The notes: a model not told the origin generated them from the sequence alone. 64,000 nucleotides of DNA from Isoetes taiwanensis (GCA_021234155.1 JAJEKV010000020.1:21126018-21190017); one strand, 5' to 3'. Positions 21,770-35,510 are shown, counted from the stretch's first letter. Numbers and translations are program-made.

Positions 21770-22720
21770 AGACATAATTTATTCTTATCGTATAAGAGAT
21801 TATCTTCCTTCTTAAAATATTTGAAGGTTTCCCTTTCTTTATATATCCTTGTCTCCTTGCAAAGACTAGCCCTTACTTCCCTAAACTCAAGGCTTGTAGG
21901 AATGGCTTCTTCAATCTTCGTATCAATTTACTAGCCAAGCTCGAAATGACATTACAATGCACTTTTGTCTCCAAAGGCCATCAAGAAAGTGCCAGCAATC
22001 ACATTTAACTTCCATAGCTTATAAAATATCTTGAAGGCATACTCTTCAAAGAACTCTATCTAGCGTCTTTCTCTCAAATTAAGGAGTGGCTGCATCTTAA
22101 TATAGTGGAGGCTTCAGTCTCTAGCTGAAAATTCCTATCAAGCAAATAGTGCCTCCAATTTCTTAGAACTAGGAGTTCCTGGACATGGGTTGGGTGAACT
22201 GCTCAGTATCATTCATCTTCTTTGAGTCATAAGCCACCACCCTTCCCTCATGTATTAAGACTCCCCCGTTGCAATCTTGCTCGCATCTGTTGCTACCAAT
22301 TTGTCCTTGTCCAGCGCTCTAATTGTTGCAAATGGAAATTTGAAACCTCGCATAAAGGCGATGCCTCTTCAACTTTTCCAAAACTCTTCTCAAGTTACGC
22401 ACATGTTCCTCCATTGACTTGCTGTAGATTAGAATGTCATCGAAGAAGATGATGACGAATTCGTCCAAAAAGTCTCTGAACACGTCATTCATGCAAGACA
22501 TAATGTTGTCCGGCATTTGATGATCTAAAAGGCATTATTGTAGGCTCCTAATGACCCTATCACATTCTAATTTCATACTTATGATTGTCTACCTCTTTGA
22601 TCCTGATTTGATGATATCCAGATCTTAGATGAATATTGGAAAAGAATTTCGCTCCCTGGAGCTGGTCTATTAAAAGTTGTCTCCCCTTGGCACTACATAC
22701 TTGTTCTTCATTGTTTGCTT
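21770..22720 (-). pseudogene. gypsy pol fragment: reverse transcriptase to RNase H
   Basis: On the minus strand: LRSGYHQIRIKEVDNHKYEIR, a broken stretch, MNDVFRDFLDEFVIIFFDDI with LIYSKSMEEHVRNLRRVLEK (reverse transcriptase; the usual YxDD is FFDD), and farther on an RNase H start like GVLIHEGRVVAYDSKKM. Stops and shifts throughout. Its strand is opposite to the adjacent LTR fragment, so the two are from different insertions. Confidence 0.85.
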
Positions 22721-24640
22721 GTCATCTGACATCTGCTAGTCTTCCTTCAATATCTGTCTCCCCTTTCCTTTTTGCATGCTTAGATTCTATAAAACCCTAT
22801 AGAATTCTGAGCTGAACGAGAATGTTGGCTCGTTCATGACATCTATCTTAAATATATAGTCCCAGACTTTAAAAAAGGATACAACCCCACTTTCAACATA
22901 CAGAAACATATTTCCCATTAATAATTAGTTTCAATATTCTGATTTAGAGAATTTGATTATATTTAGAGCTAAATGTCATTCATATTTTTCTCAAAGTTCT
23001 TCCTTATTCTATCGTCTCCTTACTACCCTTATCCATGTCTTTCCTTTAATATTGTTACTGTAGATACGCTAACTCTATCGCAATCTGCCATACAAACTCG
23101 ATTAAATTTATATCACTAACTTGAAAAAATGTGTGACCATGTCAATCCGTACTCCCAACCCCTAACTAATTTTGATCTTGATGCAACCGACCCAGCGCCC
23201 AACCCACAGATTCGTCAAGGGGAATTCTTTAACCATGGCTTTTGCAAGTGGTCCAGGAAGTTTGGGGACTGAAGCATTAACAATGAGGGGTTACCAAGGC
23301 AATAGGATCAGGCCAATTTGGATGCATGATTTTTTACAACCTATGAGCATTGTTTAGTTTGTGTTTCCATGTTGACTGAAATTGATTTATTTGTGATCCA
23401 ACACTATCATCATAAGCAATCCATAGTTTCCTTACTAGCAATGTTCTACCTTTTAAAGAATAGGCTACTAGGACTGGTGACACATTGGTTTGCTATTGAT
23501 TCACGACTGTCAGACTACTAAAATGGTCCATGGGATCTAAGATCTTATTCTCGAGATTCACGATCATTGGAAGGCATCTACTGTATTTTATAACATTAAT
23601 TGTTCTTCCTAGAAGGAGACTATAACATGGGCTCATATGGTTTTGTTATGATGCTATTCCCTATAGTTCTTACATGTGGTATATAACTTAGTCCATCATG
23701 ATTAGGTGGGGGTGGTACCTAATATACTTTTCATCGGGTGTAGTCACACTCCATGGAGATGCAAGATTTGGTATCATGAGTGTAGGATCCCTCCATAATG
23801 CTATCAAAATTTGCTTTAGCCTAAGGTCATGAAGGTGCATCCAAGTTGTTTTAAATTTGTAAAATTTTTATCACTTATTAACACTTCATGAACTTGAAGG
23901 GTTTGGGTCCCTAGAGATTGTTTGATGAGATCATACATATATACATATGGTTTATTAATATTTATTTTTTAAATGCAACTTATTTATAGACATTCAATAT
24001 ATATGCCTAGATTGCATATCAGACACTAGACACATTTGAGAGGATTTGCGCCATTCCTATTGGGGAGATCATTGTTCGAGCATTAAACAAATCTTTAACT
24101 ATGCTTGACAAAAGGCAATACTGGGCACACATTGTCCATAAACAATTGTTTTCAAGAACCTTTACTTGAGAATGCAAACTAGAAAGGCCAAGGTGACTTG
24201 CTCTGGTCCATCCATCCATGTAATTGATAGTTGAGAGAATCTTAAAATCTAGAGTAAGATTTCAAAATTGGCGCGGAAGGTAGAGTAAAATGGTTGCTAA
24301 AATGTCACATCTACAAGGGGAAAAAAGAAAACCTTATCTAGGTCTGGGTTTAAAAAAAGAAAAAGAAAAAAATCTCGGGCAACGAAATAGAGAATAGTCA
24401 GATACAGCTGGTGTCCGCCAAATCTAAAGGACAAAAACAGAGATGGATAAGGGATCAGCTGCGATTCTCCAGATGTAGAAGGCGGACATTTTAGCGGATA
24501 AAATGGGGACGCCAAAAAAAGGAACAAAAGCGCTTCTTCTTCGACACTAGCTTGGCCACTGGACGGTCGTCCGTTCTTCAGAGGCCGGCGATGCGCGCGC
24601 AAGCTCTGCCCCTTTGCCTGCCCGCCTCCGTATTTACCCT
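22721..24640. other. non-coding stretch
   Basis: AT-rich DNA of degenerate repeat character, nothing recognised. The last 350 bp rise in GC toward the promoter of the next gene. Confidence 0.35.
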
Positions 24641-25020
24641 CTGCCCGAATCCCCTTCCTCATTCATTTCCTTGTCTGATCCTCCTTTGTCTCTTCCGGAT
24701 CTCAGATTTTTCTTCCCCTCCCAATTTTGTCTGCCCTTTCTTACCAATCCTTCGTTGCTTTACAGCGTTCAGAAGTAAGTTTCTAATCCTTTCCCAGGTT
24801 TTTGTTCGCCCATTTGCTCGGTTGCATCATAATTGCCCAATAACTTTTCTGCCATTATAATACTCGTGTTGTTCGTACATTCTAAAGCTCGACAATCAAG
24901 GTTTCTCTGGTAGAATTTAAGCTATGGCATTTTAAATCCAAGCTGAAAGTCTTGGGAGCTGAGAGATCAAAGTCGCCGGAGTGAATGCTGGTTCGGAAGA
25001 AGGCCGAAGATCCCAGCAAT

Positions 25021-28000
25021 ATGGTTCTGGGACTCAGATCTAAAAGTAAAAAGGGAATTACAGTATCTTTCAATGTTTGCTTGCATGAGATCAGGCCGTG
25101 GCCTCAACCTAGAACTGGAAGATCCCCTCCTTTACTCATGGTGCAATGGCAAAGAGGCGACAAACGAACTGGAAGTACAAAATCCGCAGCTCCTTTGATT
25201 GGAGAGACACCTGACAAAGATAAGATTATATTCAATGATTCTTTTAGACTTCCTGCAACTTTGTATCGGGAAGAAAGCAAATCCGGCAAGGTAACATTTC
25301 AGAAAAAATGTGTGGTTTTCAGCTTAGTTGAGGTTCAATCAGATAGGACCATTAAGGGACAGCCTCTAGGTCGTGCTGTATTAGATCTTGCAGATTTTGC
25401 TAGTATTGATACGCTAACAGCGGCCAGTATTTCCATAGCTGTTGCAAAAAAAGAGCATGGTGCTGTGGGAACCCCCAATTTGTACCTTAGCATTTCGCCC
25501 TATGGGAAGAAAAATGTAACTGCTCAATTGGATAATGTAAAACCCTATCTACATTCTAGCCCTAGTAGCAGAGATCCAAAAAATAATCGACGAAACCGTA
25601 GACCCTCAGATGCAAATAGCCAAGAATCTGTCACTGCAGCATCTGTCAGCGATGAAGAAGATGAAGATGAAGATGAAGAGGAAATTGCATCATTTACTGA
25701 TGATGAGGCTTCTCCACCCTCGCCTGCATCTGTGGAACCACAAGCACTATTGCCAGAAGCAGAAACTGAGGTATAATGTTTTTCTGAACTTTGTATATAC
25801 GATTATGGCAATGTCCATAAAGTGAAGTTTATCTGTGTTTTGTTATGCAGAAGCATGTGGAAATTGTTGAGATGAAGGTTGAGAGAGTGCAGCAGCATGT
25901 AGAAGTTGTTGAAATAAAGACCGAGAGGGTACAACAAACTATTGGCCTTCTTGCTAATTCTTCTCCAGTAAAATCTGCAGTTCCAGCCGCAAGCACAGTC
26001 TCTGATGCTTATAAAAGAAATGCCAAGGCTTCTCCAGCATCTTCTGTTGACTATTCTTCTGAGCCAATAAGCCCTAATAAATCCTTTCAATCTGAGAAAA
26101 AGGATACTGGAAAAGATAGCAGGGGTAAGATTGCATCAATAATCGATGGACTCAATAAACAGGGCAAAACAGACATGCCTGCTCCTGGTGCTTCTCGATC
26201 TTCACCACTAGCAGGGAAGGTCTCTTCACACGATGCTTCTGCTAATAAAAATTCTGTGGTTGCACCCCTAGAAAGGATGGAGGCAACTGCTGCACATGAA
26301 AAAAAATTCTCTGCGGAGGAAGATAAGACCACGAGGGCTAAAACAGCTTCAGTCACTAGCAATGGCAGCAAAACAAGCCAGAAAACTGAATCTCCACCTA
26401 ATGAGGATGCTGGAATTAACGTGCTACAGTTAGCAAGAACGAAGTTTGCAAAATCTGCTGAGGATAGGAATGACAGATTGGAAAAAAAGGCCTTAGAAGA
26501 TGCAAGGGCTAAAGCTATTTATGCTGAGGCAAAAGCAACAGCAGCCGAACAGACCACAAAAGAGTTAGAGTTGCATTTAGAGAGGATTGATGGAGAACTG
26601 AGAGACACAGCTGCCATAGAACTTGCACTGTATTCTGTTGTAGCACAGCATTCAAGCTCTTTTCAGAAGGTTCATTCTCCTGCAAGGCGGCTGGCAAGGC
26701 TTTACATACATTCCTGTAAGAATTTTAGCCAGGAAAGAAGGGCAAGCACTGCAAGAAACTGTGTATCCGGGTTTCTTTTAGCTTCACGGGCATGCGGAAA
26801 TGACATTCCAAGGTTTTAATTATCTTAGAAAATCGTATTGATTGGACTTTATTTGGTTTCTTGACATAGATTTCTTATGCAGGTTAACGTTTTGGTGGTC
26901 AAATGTCGTTGTGTTTAGAGAAATGGTCTCACAGGCATTTGACCTCTCACCTTCAGCCCCAGATCAGCTTTCTAAAACTGCAGAGTTTGCAAACGGCAAC
27001 AATGTCATAGTTGCTGCAGGAAATGGGAAACCAGGCAGTGAAAGCAACGGGAACAAAGTTGCAAATTCAAAGCGGTTTTCAAGTGACTGGAGGGAGCCAT
27101 CTACACTTGCCTATCTATTGGAAAGGATTGAAGCTTGGATATTTAGAAGAATTATTGAATCGATTTGGTGGCAGGTTGGTTGAATTCATCAAGGGCCTCT
27201 AGTTTGTGAATTTTGCAAATTATAATTGGTAGATTTGCAGGCTTTGGCCCCACAAATGCAAAGATCGGCAGAGCTTAGTAACCCATCGAGTCCTAATGAT
27301 GAGAGAGCTGAGTCTGTTACATCACGATTGCGGCGTAGCTTGCGTGGATTGCTTGTGTCTGATTTTAGTGATGCACGTCAAGGTAGCATTTCAGTGGAAC
27401 TGTGGAAGACAGCTATTGTGGATGCTCTACACAAGTTGTGTCCCCTTCGTGCTGGAGGGCACGAATGTGGTTGTTTACGGAGTTTTGTGAATATGGTAAA
27501 TCTTAATCCTTTTCAATGGACTAATTTAATCTCTAATCTTTGCTAGAGTTTATACCATTGTCTTTGTCATTACCAGATATGTTATATGCTAGTGCATTTT
27601 CTCTTCGCTTGTTTGTCTATTGATTGTGTCTGTTGACATTCACCTGCAGGTCCTTAAGCAGCTTGTTGGGAGATTAGATGTGGCTATGTTTAATGCAATT
27701 TTACGTAACTATTCAGATGATGTACCTACTGATCCTATTTCTGATCCCATTACCGAGCTAAATGTGCTTCCTATACCAGCAGGCAGGCTAAGTTTTGGTA
27801 GTGGTGCTCAGTTAAAGAATGTGGTGAGCTTCAAGAAAGTTGTTGTTTCTATAAACGAACAATTGAGAGTTCCATGTTTATGATATCCATAATCTAATAC
27901 AGGTTGGTACCTGGTCGAATTGGCTGACTACTCTAGGGGGTGAAGATGGAAGCAGTGGGGATAATAGTGTTGAGAAGGGCTCTGACTATTTTACATTGTT

Positions 28001-29569
28001 AAAAGCAATGAGTGACCTTTTAATGCTTCCTAAAGACATGCTTATGGACAAATCTGTGCGTAAAGAGGTATGTTACGGTGATCTTCTCATAATGTTCTGC
28101 ATTTTAGTCAGTCTTAAGATGGTCGATGACTCAATCTAATGGGTGGAGCTAATTGCCTTTGTAGTGCAACAGCCCATTATTTATTTAAAGTTAATGCATG
28201 TTAGGAGCCCTAAGAAATGAAGCTTTAAGTTGCAACATGGCAATGAATGCATGTTGCCATATTTATAGTATGTGAATGAAAAGCTATCAAATGAGGTCTT
28301 AGGATTCCTGGATTCTTTTGCCCCACGTGGTGGACATAATTTATTATCCATCATTGTTGCTTCCAATTGCTTCCCATGGCAATTTTAGTTGTTGCACATG
28401 TCCAATTACGATTCAATATATATGTATAGCCGCAGTTTTCTCCTGGATATGATCTTACTCCCCCACCTTATAGACATACGTCCTTTCGGTGTGTCCTCAC
28501 CCATCCGGGTCGGGACACCTGAGCGAGGAGCCATCCACGTTAGTGGTACACCATGCCTCTGAACGCGCCCTCGCGAGGATCAGAGTGGAATGGACAGAGA
28601 ATGGTGCGACAGGTGTCTCTCCCGTTTTAGTCATATCACGGCACGCGCCCCAGAAGGCTTCGCCCTACCTAGATCGGCATCGGCTTCAATCTATTTAATT
28701 TACAACGGGAAAGTTTTCATCAATATTGCCAAAGCTACTCTTTCACCATTTCATGTGGATTGAGATGTTCACTGGCTTTAGGGCTATTGCTATTTGCTTT
28801 ATCAAACGTCAGCAGCACCTCTTTCCCATTTATTATGAACGGAACTCTCTTAGAGTCACATTTAACTTTGGGGTCATGTTGTATGTGCATTCCTTGTGTT
28901 GTACATCTGCATTTCTCTTGTGTCTATATATATGGGTATCTTATTCTGCAGGTTTGCCCAGCTCTCAGCTTACCACTTATAAAGAGGATATTATCACAGT
29001 TTGTCACCGATGAGTTCTACCCTGATCCTGTTCCACCATCATTGTTGGCTGCAATCAGTGCCGAGGTAATCATTCTTATAAAGATTTATTTTGTGCTGCA
29101 TAACAATGATTATTTTTGTTTGTTTCTTGATAATGAGCTGTAAGTTATGGATTAGGACACTCACGGAAATGACTGGTTGCTTGCACAGATTTCAATGGAG
29201 AAAAGAAGGCAAGGTGAAGCAGAAGCTCCCAATGGCATTGCCATGGCCTCTGCACCTTTGATTGTTTACACTCCTCCACACTCTAATACCGTTCGGGAAT
29301 TAATTGGGGAGAACAGTGGGCGAATCACATTGAGCAGAAGCAACTCGTCTATGGTAAATAAAGGGCACAACAGTGATGACGAATTGCAGGAGGTGGAATC
29401 GCCCCTTTGTTTGCTGGCTGATGATTGTACGCCAACATCAATTGCGCCAAATAAGCAGCGAACTTATGGCTCTTCTGACGCTGAGTTCAAAGACATATTG
29501 AAGGGACTCGAAAAGGATGCAACTGGATCGGCCAGGCGTTTTAAATTGCTACGAGAAGTTTGGTGTTGA
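25021..29569 (+). CDS. plant NT-C2 (EEIG1/EHBP1-type) protein with DIL-like C-terminus, eight coding exons
   Basis: Coding exons: 25021-25770, 25851-26812, 26883-27174, 27241-27495, 27650-27823, 27903-28067, 28952-29065, 29189-29569. All have GT-AG borders and consistent phases, giving about 1030 residues. The start MVLGLRSKSKKG matches the family better than the in-frame ATG at 24985. The N-terminal NT-C2 domain spans roughly residues 3-165 (EIRPWP, FNDSFRLPATLYRE, LGRAVLDLADFA). An acidic stretch and short coiled coil (KVERVQQHVEVVEIKTERVQ) follow, then a conserved region from about residue 490: LALYSVVAQHSSSFQKVHSP, ARRLARLYIHSC, TFWWSNVVVFRE, AGGHECGCL, RLDVAMFNAILR, MLPKDMLMDKSVRKE, VCPALSLPLIKRILSQF. 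The last part resembles the dilute domain of plant myosins. NT-C2 proteins are thought to link membranes and cytoskeleton; the exact role is unknown. An untranslated first exon likely ends at 24777 (GTAAGT). It appears intact. Confidence 0.93.
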
Positions 29570-31420
29570 CAAAGAGGCCACAACTGTAGATATGTACATA
29601 GCATTTTTGAATTGTGTTGGGTGTATAAAGAACTTGAGGAAGTATGCTTAAGAAGGTAACAAAATAAAAGAGAAGGCGGCGGCATTTCTGATACCCAGGA
29701 GACTTTTTACCAACGAAGACTACATTGGTAGGAGACCTCCATTAGAATGCAAAATAATTTTTTGACAAATGCACTTAGTCGATCTCACTTTCTTAGTGAC
29801 ACCCAAAGTTATTTGGCTCTTCGAAAGACATTAGGATGCCTTGCTTACAATGCTTAAACAAGGTATATCTTGAAATGTGGCTTTGTGTATAATGATATGC
29901 AATTATGACCAATGGGAAAGGATGTAGAAACCATACTTATATTACAAGAAACTTATCGCGGCGACCAAGACCGTCGCGAATGTTTCTCTTTTCCAACCTT
30001 TTGTATACGCTCAAAAATTTTATTCGGATCATACGATAGATAATTCAATAACATGTGGGATTGTTGCCCATAACAAATGGCCTGACCTGCAACATCCCTG
30101 CTATTCTACCAAGGTGAATAAGTTCAAATTTTCTTTGAAATCGCATTTTTTGAGATCAAACTAAGTAATGCTTTATATTGGCTCTGCACTTTACCTTGAA
30201 GATGATTTAGATGTCCAAATGAAGGCCCTGTTGAGCTTGCGTGCCACAGGAGCAATACCAGAGTTTCTCAGTGAAAGAGCCTTCACTTCAAAAGAATTGA
30301 TTCTAAAGGGAATGCTTCTTCGTGCCCACTACTGGGCACTATGGCATTTTGGCAACTATTGAAAATACACTTACCAATTGATAAATATGTCAACATTTAC
30401 CCTAGATCATACCAATTTTTACGTTCAATATGTAAAATATGTATGAAATTTTAACGTTAAACATTTACCCTAGTTTATGAAATGCTTGAACGTGATAAAT
30501 TGCACGTGAAGTTGATATCATACAGTTACCCTAGATTAAGATCAATGTAATCCCAAAATGGTTCTACTATTTGTGAAGCTGCCAATAAAATGTCTGGATC
30601 ATTGTCACAAAACTGCACGAATAATGGTCTACCCCCCTGCCATCAAACGCTGCAATAAAGCATATAACTTCCGCATTTAACAAACATGTAATGTTGTTAA
30701 TCACATATATTGGCCAAAGCGTTTACCGAGCAAGTACTAAATTCTTTTCTACGAGTTTTCAGAAAATATTCGAGAATGTCGCATTGGTGAATAAGCAGCA
30801 GCTGCACCATACTTTCTATATAGCATTTAGAAGGGTAATTCCGAGCCTTCCACCATGGGCGCCACCAAATGTTTTGGCTTCCCTATTCTCCTCCGTAGCT
30901 CCCAAGCCTGGTAGACACATGAAGTCAATGCACAATCCATGATTATACTTTTTCTACCTTACTGGCATTGTTGGTTTCTTGTCACAGATACCATATTGAA
31001 TAGTTGCAGTCTGCATTACAGACATGAGATAAGCACCTTAAGACATTCAACATCTAGTCACTAGAATAATGTCAACTTGCATGTCAGATGTTAGGCAACT
31101 TATTATGTAATAGATCATTTCCATGTCCGAGGACAGACTCTCATGATATGAAGATTAAGTGGTAAGGACTGCAGGGTAAATATGGAACTCGTGCATAAAA
31201 AAATGAATCGATGGACTCACATTCTACATCCTTGCTAGTCTAGACTTAAATGCAACTAGACTTCTTTATGTTCCTAAATGCAAAGACTAGAAATATCCTC
31301 CTTTGTTTTATATCATATTAGCATGTTATCAATGCAGCCTTGATAACTGAAAGGAATTTGCTTATAAGAAATCTTAAAACGATGACCAAGTTTCTTAAAG
31401 AACTCAAGCTAAAACAGAGT
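29570..31420. other. non-coding stretch downstream of the NT-C2 gene
   Basis: Contains the 3' untranslated region of that gene at its start. A 64-codon frame at 30168-30362 has no family signature. The word TTACCCTAGATYA recurs near 30400-30530 in a degenerate repeat. Confidence 0.35.
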
Positions 31421-31424
31421 TGAA

Positions 31425-32010
31425 CAAAAGGAAGGAAGGAAGGAAGGAAGGAAGAAACTTTTAATGTCCACGGAACCCAATCGGGTTATGGGACCACAAG
31501 TACAAAACGGGACCGAAGTCCCTAACCAGAACAAGGGCCGAAGCCCACAGAACAAAACATAATCACCATGGCCCAGATTAAAAACCCCCTGGGAAAAAAC
31601 TGTTGCCAGGATGATTACACATCCAAAAATCCATGCTATTGCAAGAAGCAACAAGCATACCTCCAACAGACAAGACTTCACCAAACGCCTCCGAACCGTA
31701 ACCTCTTCACAACTGTGTGCTGGAAAACAGACGCCCCCAACGCCAATCGCCCAGACGCTCAGGGAAGGCGGCGCTCAGAAACCGCTCAGGGAAATCGCCC
31801 AGTGGAGGTGCCTCCTCACTAAAGCGCTCCACCGATCCAGGCATGCTCTCAGGCGCAAACGCTCAGGCACGCTCTCACAGGCTCACAGGCGCCATCCATC
31901 ACTGCACCTCCCAGGCGCCATCCGTCACTACGCCCAGACAACCCTGAAGGCGCCCAGGCGCTCAGGCAGGCGGCCGGGCCGGCGCTCAGGCAGAGAGGGC
32001 TAACTGGAGC
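31425..32010 (-). mobile_element. short LINE/SINE-type copy with TTCC tail and GC-rich 5' half
   Basis: On the minus strand it ends in TTCCGTGGACATTAAAAG and (TTCC)n, the same ending as at 8.7 kb. A hairpin at 31560-31617 (TAATCA/TGATTA arms, GTTTTTTCCCAGGGGG inside) corresponds to those at 8.5 and 17.8 kb. The 5' half (31730-32000) is rich in GCGCTCAGGC-like words and CpG, unlike the AT-rich surroundings. No protein seen; it may be an internally deleted copy. Confidence 0.55.
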
Positions 32011-32249
32011 TTTAGCTTCGACGCCATCCACCCGTTAACTTGTTTACAAAAAATGGACCAGCTTCTATAACAAATGCTTCTCCCCTATTTCTTACTCTGT
32101 TCCAGCAGAGTCTTTGTGGCTCGATCTATTCATGTAGTACATGAGATTTATGGCTCCATGTAAAACGCCTGCCTCTCCACCTGTTGCGTCCGAACACGAG
32201 GTCATTACTAGACCGCTACTTCTTGCAACCTATTGATTAGGTATTTGAT

Positions 32250-33850
32250 ATGCTTACATATATTCTATACTATGAACAATACAAGTTGACAGCATATAGT
32301 CTGGCATTAGCGTCTGAACTTAGATCTTACATGGAACAAGAACAGGAAAGTTTTACAGAAAATATTGTGAGGAAAAGGTCGAGACAGCCATTGGTATGTA
32401 GAATACGTTTGCTTCTACCTAGGGTCGGCGAGGCATTCTACCTACGGCAAATTTTGTTGCATCGTCCTGCAAGGTCTTGGGACGAGCTAAAGGTAGTCAA
32501 TGGTCAGCACTATGAGACATATCAACAGGCTGCAGAAGCTGAGGGTTTGCTCGCAGCACATAATGAAGCAACTCTAGTTATGGAGGAGGCAGTTTTCCTG
32601 TCATTGAGTTCCAGACAGCTACGTTTTCTTTTTGCTATGTTATTGCTCGACCAAGGACCATCGATGGAGCTATGGACTAGGTTCCAAGTATCCATGAGCG
32701 CCGACCTACTAGACGAATATCCAAATTACGAGTCGATCGCCTTCAACGAATCCCTGCATTTGATCAATAATATTCTAACACAACATAGTACCAGTATCAC
32801 GACATTTGGCCTCCAGCTCTAGCCTCGTATTGGGAGAGATGTCATGCATGAGCTCCGGAAAGTTTCCGAGCACGAAGCATATTTAAATGCTGCAACAGAA
32901 ATGTCGAGCAGGATGAAAAATGATCAGCGAGAGATATACACTTTCATTCTGCGTGGTTAGAATTGCCACAAAGCAACCAACCAATATTCATAGATGGGAA
33001 AGCAGTTAGAGGAAAAACATTCCTCTTGAATTGCATATGCCTGTCTATACGAGGCAACCGAGGTATAGTGTTTCCATGTGGTACAACGGCATTAGCTGCT
33101 CGCCAATACCCAAGTGGATGAACAACCCACTCGCTTTTTCAAAATACTCGTTGAGGAAAACAATGCAGGGCTCCACTCGATGATAGACCGTGAATCTGGA
33201 GCAGCGGATCTATTGGTTGCAGCTAAGGTTATCATTTGGGATGAGTTCCCCATGGCTAACAAGGCTGTCATAGAAAGCGTTGAACACCTACTGCAACGAC
33301 TATGTAGAAATAATCTCCCGTTTGGTTATTGATTCTGGAGACTTCAAACAGGTTGCCGTCGTTGTTTGGGGGGAGAGGGGGGGGAGAACCGCAACATACA
33401 GTGCATCTATAAAATCATCAATGCTCTGGAAGAGTTTCCGTGTCTTAAGATTGGAAGAACCTATCCGAATTGCAGATGTCCCTGAACTAATGCAATTTGT
33501 CGATCTCATAGGAGAGGACTGGGAGCAATCCATGGCCGTAGTGGACATCTTCAATACAACTATGAACATAGCAGATACGATTGAATTCCTGCATTCCTCT
33601 AACGTCCTTCGAGATCCAACGACATGCAAGAAACGCAATTTCCTCTCGCCGATCAACAAGAGCGTTGATAACTTCAACTATCGCATCCTGGATAGAGTTC
33701 CTGGTTATGAAAAGTCGTATTACAGCCATGATCATGTATCTGAACAAGATGAAATCATACACGATCATGCGTATGCAACATCCGATTTCCTTAATAACTT
33801 TACACATTCCGGAATACCCAACCACGAGCTCAAGCTTGCAGACATATTTT
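32250..33850 (+). pseudogene. Helitron Rep-helicase, helicase part, degenerate
   Basis: Segments in the usual Helitron order: GEAFYLRQILLHRPARSWDE with VVNGQHYETYQQAAEAEGLL and LRFLFAMLLLDQG (the region before the helicase); FIDGKAVRGKTFLL (Walker A, with V in place of a glycine); KVIIWDEFPMANKAVIESVE (Walker B, DE present); DSGDFKQVAVVV; LRLEEPIRI; and FLNNFTHSGIPNHELKL near the C-terminus. Stops and frameshifts separate the pieces at about 32820, 33110 and 33330. The Rep (HUH) domain and Helitron ends were not found. Helitrons replicate by rolling circle; this copy is dead. Confidence 0.82.
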
Positions 33851-33881
33851 ATTCCAGATTATTATATATCAGTGCAAAATG

Positions 33882-35211
33882 AGGGCGAGTATAATAACCA
33901 GGTTCTTACTATTTTTTTAGAATGAAATAGTTGAGTGATATGTATTTCGTATTTTTCAAAAGATTATGTCCAAAGATTTCTAATGCTTAGGGCTATATGT
34001 TTATCCCAAGAAAGCCATCTATGCTTGGATCTTAACTTTAGAAACGTCCTTAAGGTTGAGGTTCTGGCTTTCTATATTTAGTTATCAAATAAGTAATTGG
34101 TCTATGCATGGCTGCAATAAAGGACACAGTCTACCTTAACTCTGCAAGAATGCAAACTATATTCTGATGCATATGTAAGCTGAATATTTTCTTATGTGCA
34201 TGATCAGAAGTTGTATTGTTCGTTAACTTTTGGGCAAAGAAACACATGTTGTCCTTGTCCTATTCTAATAAAAAAACATTCTTACACTAATAGGGTATTG
34301 GTTGGCTGCAGGTACGGGATTTTCTTCCCATTGTTGCAATTGCTTTTAGGTTGGAAATGGGTGGAAGAATGTTGAAGACATTGATCATTTATTTGATGAA
34401 GCTTCTTTTAAGGAGTCTGCACATGCAAAAATGTCATAAAATAAGGGTTTTAAACTATTACTTGTTTTATTTTTGCTTTCTAGTGCATTTACATAACTGG
34501 AAATGCTCGACACTTCAAAATAACTACCGATTTTTTGGATATGCTACATGAATCTCAGGTCTCTACCACAACGTTAAATGCATCATCTCATTTGTGGCTG
34601 CTATAGGAAAGTTTAGGGGTCATAGAAATATATACATTGGATGGCAAATGACGAGTTTTAAGTCTGAAGTTCAGGTTGGCTAAGTTGTTGAATTTAGAAA
34701 CCTGTTATCTAGCTTGGAACTTCTAAAGGCTGAGTTCACCTTTATGTTTCTACCCTAAAAAGGTTTATTTTTTTCACACTTGATGTGTTCTTATAGGCTG
34801 CTATTGTTTGACTATAATGGTAGATATTAGTAGCAGTCATATGGTGGTCAAAAGGAGCATAGTACTCAATTTATAGACACAAATGTTGTTATTGATAAAT
34901 GGTTTATGCTACAATAAATGCTGATCACTGTTTTTCGTTCTCATATATGCTACAATTGTCGAAATGCTACTTGCACAGATGTCGAAATTTTATGGTTCTA
35001 TGATCACTTGATGGATAACAAATGCTATATTGACTGAAACTACAAGAATAACTAAGTAAAAATAGGTAAAAGGATACTATGCCAGAAATGCTCATGCTGG
35101 TAATATGATGATAATACTGCCAAGAGATTGATTGAGGTCAGTGTTGTTGTTGCACTTTACCGTGCACTGCATGCGATCTTGTCGATATTTTACATTATCA
35201 TACCCGTAACA
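33882..35211. other. non-coding stretch
   Basis: AT-rich, nothing recognised on either strand. Confidence 0.3.
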
Positions 35212-35510
35212 TTACCTCCTCGAGTTTTTAACGTCATAGAAAAAACCCCGACGCGTTAAAAGTGTTGTTACCGTACCTATAAAATACGTACCGTGCCTAT
35301 AAAATAATTGTAAAATACTTACAGTACCTATAAAATACCTATAAAATACGTACTGTACCTTTAAAATACTTACCGTACTTGTGTTGAAAACTCCAAAATT
35401 TTGAAGCAAAAACATTTCATTTTTCATTCCGTACGTACCGTACCTCTGGTACGGTATGCTAAGTACTTGAAAGGTACCGTACACGTACGGAAACAACACT
35501 GATTGAGGCA
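35212..35510. repeat. degenerate repeat of ACCGTACCTATAAAATACT
   Basis: The word with variants (CTTACAGTACC, CGTACTGTACC) recurs about eight times at spacings near 20-36 bp, followed by several copies of GTACGGTAC and ACGTACGG, which are palindromic. Not coding. Confidence 0.75.

Noticed and set aside
24985-25020. Upstream in-frame ATG as start of the NT-C2 protein
   Set aside because: Family members start MVLG..., which matches the ATG at 25021; the extra 12 residues have no support.
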